64,000 bases of DNA, from the NCBI RefSeq assembly GCF_013155375.1, contig NZ_JABJQY010000002.1, positions 2,294,001 through 2,358,000 on the forward strand, read 5' to 3'. The notes beneath the pieces were generated by a model. The model saw only the letters and a list, made by a program, of their open reading frames with translations. It did not search any database and was not told the origin of the DNA. The translations under genes and the position numbers were made by a program. This stretch comes from Nocardioides sp. zg-1308. Lineage in GTDB: Bacteria; Actinomycetota; Actinomycetes; Propionibacteriales; Nocardioidaceae. This document shows, piece after piece, positions 33,810 to 42,515 of the stretch; position 1 is the stretch's first letter; every line of letters begins with the position of its first letter.

Positions 33810-34484
33810 ATGACTGAATCGCCCGACGAGGACTACCGCCTGGCCGCGATCGACCTCCTCGGAGCGATCGCCTACGGCGAGCTGTCCGCCTTCGAGCGGC
33901 TCGTCGAGGACGCCAAGATGGCGCCCGGCATCGACGACAAGATCGCCATCGGCGCGATGGCCACCGCCGAGTTCGGGCACCTGCAGAAGCTGGTCGGCCG
34001 GCTCGCAGAGCTCGGCGCCGACCCGGCGGAGGCGATGCAGGTCTTCCGCACGAGCTTCGACAGCTTCCACGCCCACACCGCGCCCTCGGACTACTACGAG
34101 GGGCTCATCAAGGCCTACGTCGGCGACGGCCTCGCCGCCGACTTCTACCGCGAGATCGCGGCCTACCTCGACGCCGAGACGCGCGAGGTCATCATCAGCT
34201 CGCTGGAGGACACCGGCCAGACGGCCTTCATCGTCGAGCGGGTGCGCGCCGGCATCGCCGAGGACCACCGGCTCGGCGGCCGGCTGGCGCTGTGGGGCCG
34301 GCGGCTGATGGGTGAGGCGCTCACCCAGGCCCAGCGCGTGGCCGGCGACCGCGACGCCCTCACCGCGCTGCTGGTCGGGGGAGTGGACCGCCCGGGCCTC
34401 GACCTGGCCGCGCTCGGGCGCATGTTCACGCGGCTCACCGAGCTGCACACCGATCGGATGGCCGAGCTCGGCCTCGAGGCCTGA
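33810..34484 (+). CDS. Ferritin-like diiron protein (MiaE-like)
   Basis: The product has 224 residues, almost all helix. The metal-ligand pattern is visible: GELSAFERLVEDAK in the first helix, MATAEFGHLQKLVGRL with E-x2-H in the second, a central helix pair, and a later GIAEDHRLGG. This resembles the tRNA-hydroxylase MiaE branch of the ferritin superfamily that actinobacteria carry next to a DEAD-box helicase and ParA genes. The substrate is unproven. A perfect hairpin terminator follows. Confidence 0.72.
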   Translation: MTESPDEDYRLAAIDLLGAIAYGELSAFERLVEDAKMAPGIDDKIAIGAMATAEFGHLQKLVGRLAELGADPAEAMQVFRTSFDSFHAHTAPSDYYEGLIKAYVGDGLAADFYREIAAYLDAETREVIISSLEDTGQTAFIVERVRAGIAEDHRLGGRLALWGRRLMGEALTQAQRVAGDRDALTALLVGGVDRPGLDLAALGRMFTRLTELHTDRMAELGLEA

Positions 34485-34498
34485 GCCGCCAGCACGGA

Positions 34499-34534
34499 CG
34501 AAGGGCCCCGCACCGGTCGGTGCGGGGCCCTTCG
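34499..34534. terminator. Bidirectional hairpin terminator
   Basis: A perfect 16-bp stem (34499-34514 with 34519-34534) surrounds the loop GGTC. It lies between the convergent genes ending at 34484 and 34574. The stem ends in GAAGGG/CCCTTC, giving short T or A runs on either strand. Confidence 0.85.
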
Positions 34535-34573
34535 TGGTGAGCCGTGCGGACGTGCCGCGGGATCAGACCGGGG

Positions 34574-34858
34574 TCAGACCCGCGTGCGGCTGCCGCTGTT
34601 GCGTCCGGTCACCGTCGAGGCGATGACCACGAGGACGGCTGCGGTCACGACCGCGACGATCCAGCGGACCCAGTCGATGCCACCGGAGCCGTCGCCACCG
34701 AACAGCGAGTAGATCCAGTAGCCGAGCAGCACGCCACCGATGCCGCACAGGATCGTGAGCCAGATGGGGATGTTGTCCTTGTCGCCCGGGGCGACCAGCT
34801 TGCCGAGCAGCCCGATGATCGCTCCGATGACGATGAGGACGATGAGATCTACGACCAT
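34574..34858 (-). CDS. GlsB/YeaQ/YmgE-family small membrane protein
   Basis: The product has 94 residues and three hydrophobic helices. The start LIVLIVIGAIIGLLGKLVAP with a following PIWLTILCGIGGVLLGYWIY is the pattern of the transglycosylase-associated/GlsB stress-protein family. A charged tail (GRNSGSRTRV) ends it. An AAAGGGTGAT run lies upstream as a ribosome site. The upstream 34859-34999 gap shows no gene. Confidence 0.85.
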   Translation of the reverse strand: MVVDLIVLIVIGAIIGLLGKLVAPGDKDNIPIWLTILCGIGGVLLGYWIYSLFGGDGSGGIDWVRWIVAVVTAAVLVVIASTVTGRNSGSRTRV

Positions 34859-34999
34859 GATGGATCACCCTTTCTTTGTCACGAGCTCGTGACTGGAGTG
34901 CCGGCATCGTGTGCCGGCTCTTCACCCTGTTCCCCGTGTGGGAAGGACTAATCGTCCCGTCCCCCCGTAGGGATGAAGCGCTTCACCCCGGGTGGGGCC

Positions 35000-35218
35000 T
35001 CAGCGGAAGCCGACGGTGCTCGTGGTCGGCGAGCCGAGCTCGACGTAGGCGATCTTGTCCGCGGGCACGACCACGGCGCGGCCCTTGGTGTCGGCGAGCC
35101 GCAGCAGGCCGCCGGAGGACAGGGCCTCCGCGAAGTGGGTCTCGATGTCCTCGGGCGTGCTCTCGGTGTCGAGCACCAGCTCGCGCTGGGCGTTCTGCAC
35201 GCCGATCTTGACCTCCAC
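35000..35218 (-). CDS. DUF3107 small protein
   Basis: The product has 72 residues. It begins VEVKIGVQNAQRELVLDTES and continues with EDIETHFAEAL, GRAVVVPADKIAYVELG, matching the DUF3107 family of high-GC actinobacteria, of unknown role. I chose GTG 35218 because AAGGAG lies 6 nt upstream and the family starts there. It follows the TetR gene on the same strand by 104 bp, an arrangement common in the group. Confidence 0.88.
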   Translation of the reverse strand: MEVKIGVQNAQRELVLDTESTPEDIETHFAEALSSGGLLRLADTKGRAVVVPADKIAYVELGSPTTSTVGFR

Positions 35219-35322
35219 GTGGTGCTCCTTCAGCTGTCGTCCTGGTCTTAGCCAGGGATGTCGTGCGGGATTGTCGTTCGGGGGTGTGACCCGAGTGTGC
35301 CGGGTCGGTGGTCGCGACCTGC

Positions 35323-35970
35323 TCAGTGGTCGTCGGTCCTCGGGTAGCCCCGGATGCCGCGCCAGGCCAGGCCGGCGATCAGGGCGGCCGCGTCGTCCTG
35401 GGTGATCTCGCCACCGCCCGCGAGCCAGAACCGCGCGGAGACCTGCGCCATTCCCACCAGCGACACCGCGAGCAGCTCGGACGCCTCGTCGGGGAGGCCG
35501 GTGTCGGTGCGGATCACGTCGGCGATCATCGACGCGCACTCGGTGGTGACCCGGTCGACCCGCTCGCGCACGTCGGGCTCGCTGGTGAGGTCGGACTCGA
35601 AGACGAGGCGGAACGCACCCTCCTCCGAGGCGACGTAGCTGTAGAAGACCCGCATCGTCGCGGCGACGCGGTCCTTGTTGTCCGAGGTGGAGGCCAGCGC
35701 CTCGCGACAGTTGTCGATGATCATGTCGCAGGAGCTGTCGAGCAGCGCGAGGTAGAGGTCGAGCTTGCCGGGGAAGTGCTGGTAGAGCACCGGCTTGGAG
35801 ACCCCGGCGCGCTCGGCGATGTCGTCCATCGCGGCGGCGTGGTAGCCCTGGGCCACGAAGACCTCGAGCGCGGACTCGAGGAGCTGGGCGCGACGCTCGC
35901 GGCGCGGCATCCGGCCGCCGCGCGGGCGCGGCGCGGTCTCGGACGTCGTGTCGGGCCTGCCTGCGCTCAC
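35323..35970 (-). CDS. TetR-family transcriptional regulator
   Basis: The product has 215 residues. The N-terminal HTH reads RRAQLLESALEVFVAQGYHA then MDDIAERAGVSKPVLYQHFP, the classic TetR helix-turn-helix ending in YxHF. The C-terminal domain is a helical ligand-binding region. Its ligand and targets are unknown; the DUF3107 gene downstream and moeZ on the other strand are candidates. GTG 35970 is supported by AGGAG about 6 nt upstream. Confidence 0.92.
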   Translation of the reverse strand: MSAGRPDTTSETAPRPRGGRMPRRERRAQLLESALEVFVAQGYHAAAMDDIAERAGVSKPVLYQHFPGKLDLYLALLDSSCDMIIDNCREALASTSDNKDRVAATMRVFYSYVASEEGAFRLVFESDLTSEPDVRERVDRVTTECASMIADVIRTDTGLPDEASELLAVSLVGMAQVSARFWLAGGGEITQDDAAALIAGLAWRGIRGYPRTDDH

Positions 35971-36208
35971 GTGGTGCTCCTGGTGCTGCTGACGTTGCTC
36001 GGAGTCGGGTGGGGGTGGTTCGGGGAAGGGTGGGGGGAGCCTATCGGCAGCCGGGTCCGCGCCGAGCGACACGGTGCACGGGCGACGCTCGCGCCCGGCA
36101 CCGGGTCCGGATGCCGGGACGTCGTACGGCGGGCCGGGGCGGCGGCGGGAACATGGAGGCGGTCCCGCAGGTTGTGCCGGGACCTGCCCGTCCCCCGAAG
36201 GAGTCACC

Positions 36209-37423
36209 GTGTCGCAGTCCTCGCCTCGACTGGCGCCGCTCGTCGAGCCGGCCGCCGAGCTCACCATCGACGAGGTCCGTCGCTACAGCCGCCACCTGAT
36301 CATCCCCGACGTCGGGATGGCCGGGCAGAAGCGGCTCAAGAACGCCAAGGTGCTGGTCATCGGGGCCGGCGGCCTCGGCTCGCCGGCGCTGCTCTACCTC
36401 GCCGCGGCCGGCGTGGGCACCCTCGGGATCGCCGAGTTCGACACGGTCGACGAGTCCAACCTGCAGCGCCAGGTGATCCACGGCGTCAGTGACATCGACA
36501 AGCCCAAGGGTCAGTCGGCCAAGGAGTCGATCGCCGAGATCAACCCCTACGTCGAGGTCGTGCTGCACCCCGACCGGCTCGACAACGACAACGTGCTCGA
36601 CGTGTTCCGCGGCTACGACCTCATCGTCGACGGCACCGACAACTTCGCCACGCGCTACATGGTCAACGACGCGGCGTACTTCCTCGGGATCCCCTACGTC
36701 TGGGGCTCGATCTACCGCTTCGACGGCCAGGCGTCGGTCTTCGCGCCGATGCTCGGCGAGGACCTGCCCTGCTACCGCTGCCTCTACCCCGAGCCGCCGC
36801 CGCCGGGCATGGTCCCCAGCTGCGCCGAGGGTGGCGTGCTGGGCGTGCTGTGCGCCTCGATCGGCTCCATCCAGGTCAACGAGGCCATCAAGCTCATCAC
36901 CGGCATCGGCGAGCCGATCGCCGGCAAGCTGATGATCTACGACGCGCTGGAGATGGAGTACCGCAAGCTCAAGGTGCGCAAGGACCCGAGCTGCGCGCTG
37001 TGCGGCGAGAACCCGACCGTCACCGAGCTCATCGACTACGACGCCTTCTGCGGCGCGGTGTCCGACGAGGCCGCCGAGGCCGCCGCCGGGTCGACCATCT
37101 CGGTCGTCCAGCTCGAGCACATGCTCAAGGAGCGCGAGAACGGCGAGCGCGACTTCCTCCTCGTCGACGTCCGCGAGCCCAACGAGGCCGAGATCAACCA
37201 CATCCCCGGCGCGGTCCTGATCCCCAAGGGCGAGTTCCTCAACGGCAACGCGCTCACCCAGCTGCCCAGCGACAAGCAGATCGTCATGCACTGCAAGTCG
37301 GGCGTGCGCTCCGCGGAGACCCTGGCGATCGTCAAGGGCGCGGGCTACGCCGACGCGGTGCACGTGGGCGGCGGCGTCGTGGCCTGGGTCAGCCAGATCG
37401 ACCCCAGCCAGCCGACGTACTGA
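36209..37423 (+). CDS. moeZ: Adenylyltransferase/sulfurtransferase MoeZ
   Basis: The product has 404 residues. The E1-like domain has LVIGAGGLGSPALLYLAAAG (ATP loop), DESNLQRQVIH, VDGTDNFATRY, the zinc pairs CYRC and CALCG, and the catalytic region SCAEGGVLGVLC. The C-terminal rhodanese domain has FLLVDVREPNEAEI and the active Cys in MHCKSGVRSAE. MoeZ adenylates and thiocarboxylates sulfur-carrier proteins such as MoaD2 and CysO, so it feeds molybdopterin and cysteine synthesis. AAGGAG precedes GTG 36209. Molybdopterin supply is relevant to the Mo hydroxylase at 49628-53405. Confidence 0.93.
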   Translation: MSQSSPRLAPLVEPAAELTIDEVRRYSRHLIIPDVGMAGQKRLKNAKVLVIGAGGLGSPALLYLAAAGVGTLGIAEFDTVDESNLQRQVIHGVSDIDKPKGQSAKESIAEINPYVEVVLHPDRLDNDNVLDVFRGYDLIVDGTDNFATRYMVNDAAYFLGIPYVWGSIYRFDGQASVFAPMLGEDLPCYRCLYPEPPPPGMVPSCAEGGVLGVLCASIGSIQVNEAIKLITGIGEPIAGKLMIYDALEMEYRKLKVRKDPSCALCGENPTVTELIDYDAFCGAVSDEAAEAAAGSTISVVQLEHMLKERENGERDFLLVDVREPNEAEINHIPGAVLIPKGEFLNGNALTQLPSDKQIVMHCKSGVRSAETLAIVKGAGYADAVHVGGGVVAWVSQIDPSQPTY

Positions 37424-37467
37424 CGCACCACTCGCCTGCACCACTCGCACGGCGCGACCCGCTCACC

Positions 37468-37473
37468 TAGGGT
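37468..37473 (+). promoter_or_regulatory. TAGGGT -10 hexamer, leaderless-type promoter
   Basis: TAGGGT is followed by CGCGCC (6 nt) and the ATG at 37480. It would drive the overlapping run of genes from 37480 to 42503. Confidence 0.5.
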
Positions 37474-37479
37474 CGCGCC

Positions 37480-38268
37480 ATGCGTGCGTTGCGAGACCTC
37501 CCGGCAGCGCGCGCGGTGCTGCTGGTGGCTGCGACGAGCCTGTTCATGGTGCTGGTCGCATGGGCCACGCTCATCGGGCCCGGCGAGGTCTTCACGGGTC
37601 CCGGCCGGATCGACCGGCCCGCGCCGACCCAGACGCGGACCTGCCTGCCCCTCGAGGTGGTGACCGGGGCCGACGGGACGACCACCGAGGAGGTGCCCGA
37701 CAACCCCCGCGGCCTGCCGCTGTGCGAGCAGCCCGCCGGGGGCGAGGACCGCTCGGACCCGCCGCCGCGGTCCGACGCACCGCTCTGGCTGCAGGTGCTC
37801 GCCTGGGTCTTCCTGCTCGCCGTGCTGGCGGGGGTGCTCGCCGCCGCGGTCCTCGTCGTCCGCCTCGCCCGGGACCGGTCGGGCCCGCGCCGGCGCGAGC
37901 GCCGCGAGGCCGTCGAGTTCACCACGCTCGACGAGCCCGACCGGCTGGTGGAGGCGATCACCGAGGACGCCGCCGAGCAGGACGCGGTGCTCGGCACGGG
38001 TGACCCCCGCAACGCGATCGTCGCGGCGTGGCTGCGCTTCGAGGTGCAGGGCGCGTCCGCGGGTGTGGGGCGCAGGTCGTGGGAGACGTCCTCGGAGTAC
38101 GCCCTCCGCATCCTCGACCTGGTCTCCGCCGACTCGGGGGCGGTCACCCGGCTGGCCGACCTCTACCGGGAGGCCCGCTTCTCCCAGCACCCGATCACCG
38201 AGGACCACCGCAGCCGTGCCCTCGAGGCGCTGGCCACGATCCGGCGCAGCCTGGAGGTGCGCACATGA
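37480..38268 (+). CDS. DUF4129 membrane protein
   Basis: The product has 262 residues with a transmembrane helix near 12-32, an external loop with Cys residues (TRTCLPLE, LPLCEQP), a second helix near 105-130 (LQVLAWVFLLAVLAGVLAAA), and a cytoplasmic DUF4129 domain: DPRNAIVAAWLRFE, RRSWETSSEYALRILD and ADLYREARFSQHPI. DUF4129 proteins accompany MoxR and DUF58 proteins, as here. It starts an eight-gene overlapping run. Confidence 0.85.
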   Translation: MRALRDLPAARAVLLVAATSLFMVLVAWATLIGPGEVFTGPGRIDRPAPTQTRTCLPLEVVTGADGTTTEEVPDNPRGLPLCEQPAGGEDRSDPPPRSDAPLWLQVLAWVFLLAVLAGVLAAAVLVVRLARDRSGPRRRERREAVEFTTLDEPDRLVEAITEDAAEQDAVLGTGDPRNAIVAAWLRFEVQGASAGVGRRSWETSSEYALRILDLVSADSGAVTRLADLYREARFSQHPITEDHRSRALEALATIRRSLEVRT

Positions 38269-38702
38269 GGCTGCCCGCCCCGTCGCGCCGGTGGCGCGGC
38301 CGGCTGCTCACCGGCGCCGTGGTCGCGGCGGTCGGCTACGGCTACGCGTTCCTGCTGCGCTTCGACCCGCAGCCGGTGCCGTACGTCGTGATGTCGGTCG
38401 TCGTCCTCGCCCTGGCGTGGCTGGTCCTCGACACCGCCGACGCCGAGACGGCGCAGTGGGTCTCGGTGATCCCGCGCACCGGCGACCGCGCCGACGAGGC
38501 CACCTCCGACCTGCGCGTGCTCACCAGCCACCAGCAGGCGCGGGCGCCCTCGGAGGCGCTGCGCGACCGGCTCGTGGCCCTGGCCCGGGGCCGCGACCCC
38601 GACCTCGGTGACGCGCTGCACGCCGAGCTCGAGCCCGACCGCCGGCTGTCGCCGGCGGAGATCGACCGGATCCTGACCCGAATCGAGGAAGCCCGTGACT
38701 GA
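38265..38702 (+). CDS. Small membrane protein of the MoxR/DUF58 cluster
   Basis: The product has 145 residues with two hydrophobic helices (LLTGAVVAAVGYGYAFLL and VVMSVVVLALAWLVLD) and a helical cytoplasmic tail ending in RLSPAEIDRILTRIEEARD. No family name is evident. The ATG overlaps the DUF4129 stop by 4 bp, and its own stop lies within the first codons of the MoxR gene. Confidence 0.75.
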   Translation: MRLPAPSRRWRGRLLTGAVVAAVGYGYAFLLRFDPQPVPYVVMSVVVLALAWLVLDTADAETAQWVSVIPRTGDRADEATSDLRVLTSHQQARAPSEALRDRLVALARGRDPDLGDALHAELEPDRRLSPAEIDRILTRIEEARD

Positions 38703-39672
38703 GGCACCCGTCCACCCGTCGGCCGTCGCGCCGTTCGCCGAGCGCGTCCTGGACGAGGTCGGCCGCGCCGTCGTCGGCAAGCGGGAGGCGCTGACGCTGG
38801 TGCTCGCCGGCGTGCTCGCCAAGGGCCACGTGCTGCTCGAGGACTTCCCGGGGCTCGGCAAGACGCTCGCGGCGCGCTCGCTGGCCGGCGCCCTCGGCCT
38901 GCAGTTCGCGCGGGCCCAGTTCACCCCCGACCTGCTGCCGGCCGACCTGACCGGCTCCTACGTCTACGACCAGCGCCGCGCCGAGTTCGACTTCCGGCCG
39001 GGCCCGGTCTTCGCCGGCCTGCTGCTGGCCGACGAGATCAACCGAACGCCGCCCAAGACCCAGGCCGCCCTCCTGGAGGCGATGCAGGAGGGACAGGTCA
39101 CCGTCGAGGGCCAGACCCACCGGCTGCCCAGCCCGTTCCACGTCCTCGCCACCGCCAACCCCGTGGAGTACGAGGGCACCTACCCGCTCCCGGAGGCCCA
39201 GCTCGACCGCTTCCTGCTCCGCGTCGGCTTCGGCTACCCCAGCGCCGGCGAGGAGTACGACGTGCTGCGCCGTCGCCTCGACCGCCAGCGCGAGGAGGTC
39301 GACATCGCGCAGGTGACCGACGCCGCCGGGCTCGCGGCCGTGCAGGCCGCCGTCGAGCGGGTCTCGGTCGACGAGTCCGTGGCCCGCTACTGCGTCGACC
39401 TGGTCGCAGCGACCCGCGTGCACGCCGACGTGCTCACCGGGGCCTCGCCGCGCGGCAGCCTCGGCCTGGTCCTCACCGCCCGCGCCTGGGCGGCGATCCG
39501 GGGTCGCGACTTCGTGGTGCCCGAGGACGTCAAGGTGGTCGCTCGGGCGGTGCTGTCGCACCGGATCACGGTCAAGCCGGAGCTCTGGATGACCCAGGCC
39601 TCGGGCGCCCGGGTGGTCGACTCGGTGCTCGGCACCGTCGCGACGCCCCGCACGCTGGAGTCGCCGCGGTGA
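38695..39672 (+). CDS. MoxR-family AAA+ ATPase
   Basis: The product has 325 residues. VLLEDFPGLGKTLAARSLA is Walker A, GLLLADEINRTPPKTQAALL Walker B with the MoxR-type sequence, LATANPVEYEGTYPLPEAQL is sensor 1 and the arginine region, and RGSLGLVLTARAWAAIRGRD sensor 2. MoxR ATPases act as chaperones for metal-dependent or VWA-domain partners. GTG 38695 overlaps the preceding gene by 8 bp, and the stop overlaps the DUF58 gene by 4 bp. Confidence 0.92.
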   Translation: MTEAPVHPSAVAPFAERVLDEVGRAVVGKREALTLVLAGVLAKGHVLLEDFPGLGKTLAARSLAGALGLQFARAQFTPDLLPADLTGSYVYDQRRAEFDFRPGPVFAGLLLADEINRTPPKTQAALLEAMQEGQVTVEGQTHRLPSPFHVLATANPVEYEGTYPLPEAQLDRFLLRVGFGYPSAGEEYDVLRRRLDRQREEVDIAQVTDAAGLAAVQAAVERVSVDESVARYCVDLVAATRVHADVLTGASPRGSLGLVLTARAWAAIRGRDFVVPEDVKVVARAVLSHRITVKPELWMTQASGARVVDSVLGTVATPRTLESPR

Positions 39673-40943
39673 CGCCCTGGCGGCCGACGCCGTCGCTCGT
39701 CCGGTCGTGCCTGCTCGCCCTCGGCGGCCTCGCCGGTGGCGTCGTGGCCGGCCTGGACGTGCTGGTGGTGCTGGCCGCCCCGTTCGTGGTCCTGGCCGCG
39801 GCGGGCGTGCTCGGCCGCCCCCGGCACCTGCCCCGGGTCGCCAGCGAGATCGACCACCACCGGCTCCACGAGGGCCAGGGCACCGCGTCACGGCTGGTGG
39901 TCGACGACCTCACCGGCGTCGAGCACGTCACCCGGGTCGCCGCCCCGGCGCCGCACGTGGCCACCCGGCCGACGTACGGCGCCTCCGGGGCCCTCGTGGC
40001 CGACGGCCTCCCCGTGGTCGAGCTCAGCCCGCGCCGGTGGGGTCGCCGCGTCATCGGCGCCGAGCGGGTGGCGCTGACGGGCCCGTGGGCCGGCTGGCGC
40101 TGGGGTCCGACCGACCTGCCCGAGCACGGGCTGTTCGTGCTGCCGCAGACCGCGCCGTACGACAGCCGCGCGGAGGTGCCGCAGCCCGACGGCCTCGTCG
40201 GCCGGCACCGTTCCCGCCGCCTCGGCAGCGGCACCGAGTTCGAGGGCATCCGGCAGTTCGCCGCCGGTGACCGGCTCAAGCGGATCACGTGGCCGGTGTC
40301 CCTGCGCACCGGCGAGCTCCACGTCATCACCACCCGCGCCGAGCAGGACGCCGGCGTGTGGCTGGTCGTCGACGGGCTGCGCGACATCGGCGCCTCGGGC
40401 GGCATCGACGGGGAGGCGAGCTCGCTCGACCTCACGGTGCGCGCGGCCGCCGCGCTGGCCGAGCACCACATCCGCACCGGCGACCGCGTCGGCCTGCTCG
40501 TCGTGTCCTCCGACCGCGCGCGGGTGCCCCTCGGCTCCGGCCCGCGGCACCTGCACCGGCTCGAGGGCACACTGGCCCGGATCCGCACCGACGCGCGCAG
40601 CAAGCCGCCGTCCCGGCTCGACCTCGGCGCGGGAGCCGGCAGCGTCGTCCACGTCCTGTCGCCGATGCTCTTCACCCCGCTCGTGACGGCGACCGCGGGC
40701 CTGCAGCGCCGCGGTGCGTCCGTGGTCGTCATCGACACGCTCGGCGACCGGACGACGGGGCAGGACCGCCTCGCCCTGCCCAGCCTGGCCGCCCGGATGC
40801 AGAAGATCGAGCGCGACGACCGGCTGCGCCAGCTCGCGGCGCTCGGGTGCCCGGTCGTCCCGTGGCGCGGGCCGGGGACCCTCGACACCGTCCTGCACCA
40901 GCTGGCGCGGCGCGCCCAGGTGCCGAAGGTCCGGTCGCGGTGA
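39669..40943 (+). CDS. DUF58 / VWA-like protein
   Basis: The product has 424 residues. Two hydrophobic helices near 15-50 anchor it. The DUF58 signature GTEFEGIRQFAAGDRLKRIT followed by WPVSLRTGELHV is present, and a VWA-like region follows (VWLVVDGLRDIGASGG, GDRVGLLVVSSD). DUF58 proteins are partners of MoxR ATPases. GTGA overlaps join it to the genes on both sides. Confidence 0.88.
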   Translation: MTPWRPTPSLVRSCLLALGGLAGGVVAGLDVLVVLAAPFVVLAAAGVLGRPRHLPRVASEIDHHRLHEGQGTASRLVVDDLTGVEHVTRVAAPAPHVATRPTYGASGALVADGLPVVELSPRRWGRRVIGAERVALTGPWAGWRWGPTDLPEHGLFVLPQTAPYDSRAEVPQPDGLVGRHRSRRLGSGTEFEGIRQFAAGDRLKRITWPVSLRTGELHVITTRAEQDAGVWLVVDGLRDIGASGGIDGEASSLDLTVRAAAALAEHHIRTGDRVGLLVVSSDRARVPLGSGPRHLHRLEGTLARIRTDARSKPPSRLDLGAGAGSVVHVLSPMLFTPLVTATAGLQRRGASVVVIDTLGDRTTGQDRLALPSLAARMQKIERDDRLRQLAALGCPVVPWRGPGTLDTVLHQLARRAQVPKVRSR

Positions 40944-41482
40944 GCACCGAGCAGAGCACCGCGGACGGGATCGTCGCGAGGATCCTCCCGCCCGGCGCCG
41001 CCCGGTCGGGACTGGCGCTGCGCACGGTCCTGTTCCTCCTGCCCTGCGCGGCCCTGGCGGTGGCACTGCCGGAGGTGCCGAACCTGGTCGTGGTCGCCCT
41101 GGTCGTCGCGTGCTCGGCCCGGTGGGCGGGCACCCCCGACCACGTCGCGGGAGCGGTCGCGCTGCTCCTCGTCGCCGGCTGGTGGGCGGCGCACGGGGTG
41201 GTGGACTGGCGCGTCCTCGTGGTGGCGGTCCTCCTCGTCGCGGCCCACGTCGTCGCGACGGTGCTCGCGCACGGACCGGTCACGTTGCCGGTCGACGCCG
41301 GCCTCGCCCGGCTGTGGACGCGGCGCGCGCTCCTCGCGCTGGTGCCGATGCCCGTCACGTGGCTCGCCGTGCGCGGGCTCGACGCCGACCTGGCGCCCCC
41401 GTGGTTGTGGACCGCGGCGGCCGTCGCGACGGCGGTCCTGCTCGCGGTCACCGCCCGCTTCACCCAGCCGGAGCCCGAGTGA
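40940..41482 (+). CDS. Hydrophobic membrane protein, unknown
   Basis: The product has 180 residues with five or six hydrophobic helices, for example TVLFLLPCAALAVALP and VVALVVACSARWAG. It has no recognisable motif. It is the last membrane component of the DUF4129/MoxR/DUF58 run and overlaps genes on both sides by 4 bp, so it probably works with them. Confidence 0.7.
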   Translation: MSTEQSTADGIVARILPPGAARSGLALRTVLFLLPCAALAVALPEVPNLVVVALVVACSARWAGTPDHVAGAVALLLVAGWWAAHGVVDWRVLVVAVLLVAAHVVATVLAHGPVTLPVDAGLARLWTRRALLALVPMPVTWLAVRGLDADLAPPWLWTAAAVATAVLLAVTARFTQPEPE

Positions 41483-41811
41483 CGACCGAGGAGGAGCGCG
41501 AGCTCTATGCCGAGCTGGTGCTGCGGTGCGCGGAGTCGGTGCCGCGCGGGCGCGCGACGACGTACGGGGCGATCGCCGACGTGGTGGGCGAGCGGCTGGG
41601 TCGCGGCGGTCCCCGGCTGGTCGGGTCGGTGCTGGCCCGCCACGGCGGGGGAGTGCCGTGGTGGCGCGTGGTGCGGGCCGACGGCTCGCTGCCGCCCTCG
41701 CACGACGAGGAGGCGCGCCAGGCCTACCTCGAGGAGGGCACGCCGCTGCGGGCGAGCGGCGCGGTCGACCTGGGACGCGCGTTCGCCCGGCCGAGCCTCG
41801 GGGCACAATGA
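41479..41811 (+). CDS. Alkyltransferase-like protein (ATL, MGMT family without the active Cys)
   Basis: The product has 110 residues. VPRGRATTYGAIADVVGERL matches the MGMT DNA-binding HTH region, and RLVGSVLARHGGGVPWWRVV aligns with the active-site region, where the PCHR of O6-alkylguanine-DNA alkyltransferases is PWWR. ATL proteins bind O6-alkylguanine and recruit nucleotide-excision repair; Trp at the Cys position is typical. It overlaps both neighbours by 4 bp. Confidence 0.9.
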   Translation: MTTEEERELYAELVLRCAESVPRGRATTYGAIADVVGERLGRGGPRLVGSVLARHGGGVPWWRVVRADGSLPPSHDEEARQAYLEEGTPLRASGAVDLGRAFARPSLGAQ

Positions 41812-42503
41812 CCCGCATGCTCTACACGGTCGCGCACGGAGTCATCCCCCCGGTGGCGCGCGCCGTGTGGCGCCCGACGGTCGAGGGGCTGCACCACATG
41901 CCCTCGACCGGCCCGGTGATCGTGGCCAGCAACCACCTGTCCTTCTTCGACAGCGTGGTGATCCCCGTCGTGGTGCCCCGCAAGGTGGTGTTCCTGGCGA
42001 AGTCCGACTACTTCACCGGCACTGGCGTCAAGGGCACGCTGACGCGGGTGTGGTTCGAGGGGCTGGGCATGCTGCCCGTCGACCGCGACGACACCAAGGC
42101 GGCGATCGCCAGCCTCGACACCGCGCTGGAGGTGCTGCGGCGCGGCGAGGCCTTCGGCATCTACCCCGAGGGCACCCGCTCCCGCGACGGCCGGCTCTAC
42201 CGGGGCCGCACGGGCGTGGCCCACCTCGCCCTGACCGCAAGCTGCCCGGTCGTGCCGGTCGGGCTGAGCGGCACCGAGGACATCCAGCCCGTCGGGACCA
42301 ACCGGCCCCGACTGGGCAAGGTGGAGGTCACCGTGCGGTTCGGCGCGCCCATCACGGTCGGGAGCGAGTACGACGGCGTGCCGACCGGTCGCGCGCGCCG
42401 CGACCTCACCGACCGGATCATGGGCGCCATCGGTGAGCTGACCGGTCAGCAGCCCGCCGGCGTCTACAACGAGCGTCCGGCCGAGGCGCAGGACCCGTCC
42501 TAG
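41808..42503 (+). CDS. Lysophospholipid acyltransferase (PlsC-type)
   Basis: The product has 231 residues. VIVASNHLSFFDSVVIP carries the H-x4-D motif, VWFEGLGMLPVDRDD the second block, and GIYPEGTRSRDGRLYRGRTG the EGTR motif of glycerolphosphate acyltransferases. It transfers an acyl group to lysophosphatidate or a similar acceptor at the membrane. The ATG overlaps the ATL stop by 4 bp; it ends the long plus-strand run and is convergent with the DUF1116 gene. Confidence 0.92.
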   Translation: MTRMLYTVAHGVIPPVARAVWRPTVEGLHHMPSTGPVIVASNHLSFFDSVVIPVVVPRKVVFLAKSDYFTGTGVKGTLTRVWFEGLGMLPVDRDDTKAAIASLDTALEVLRRGEAFGIYPEGTRSRDGRLYRGRTGVAHLALTASCPVVPVGLSGTEDIQPVGTNRPRLGKVEVTVRFGAPITVGSEYDGVPTGRARRDLTDRIMGAIGELTGQQPAGVYNERPAEAQDPS

Positions 42504-42515
42504 AGCCGACCGCCG

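Noticed and set aside
34859..34999. Possible small gene between the GlsB-like and DUF3107 genes.
   Set aside because: No frame with a ribosome site or recognisable pattern was seen. The gap is 141 bp and probably holds only the promoter of the GlsB-like gene.
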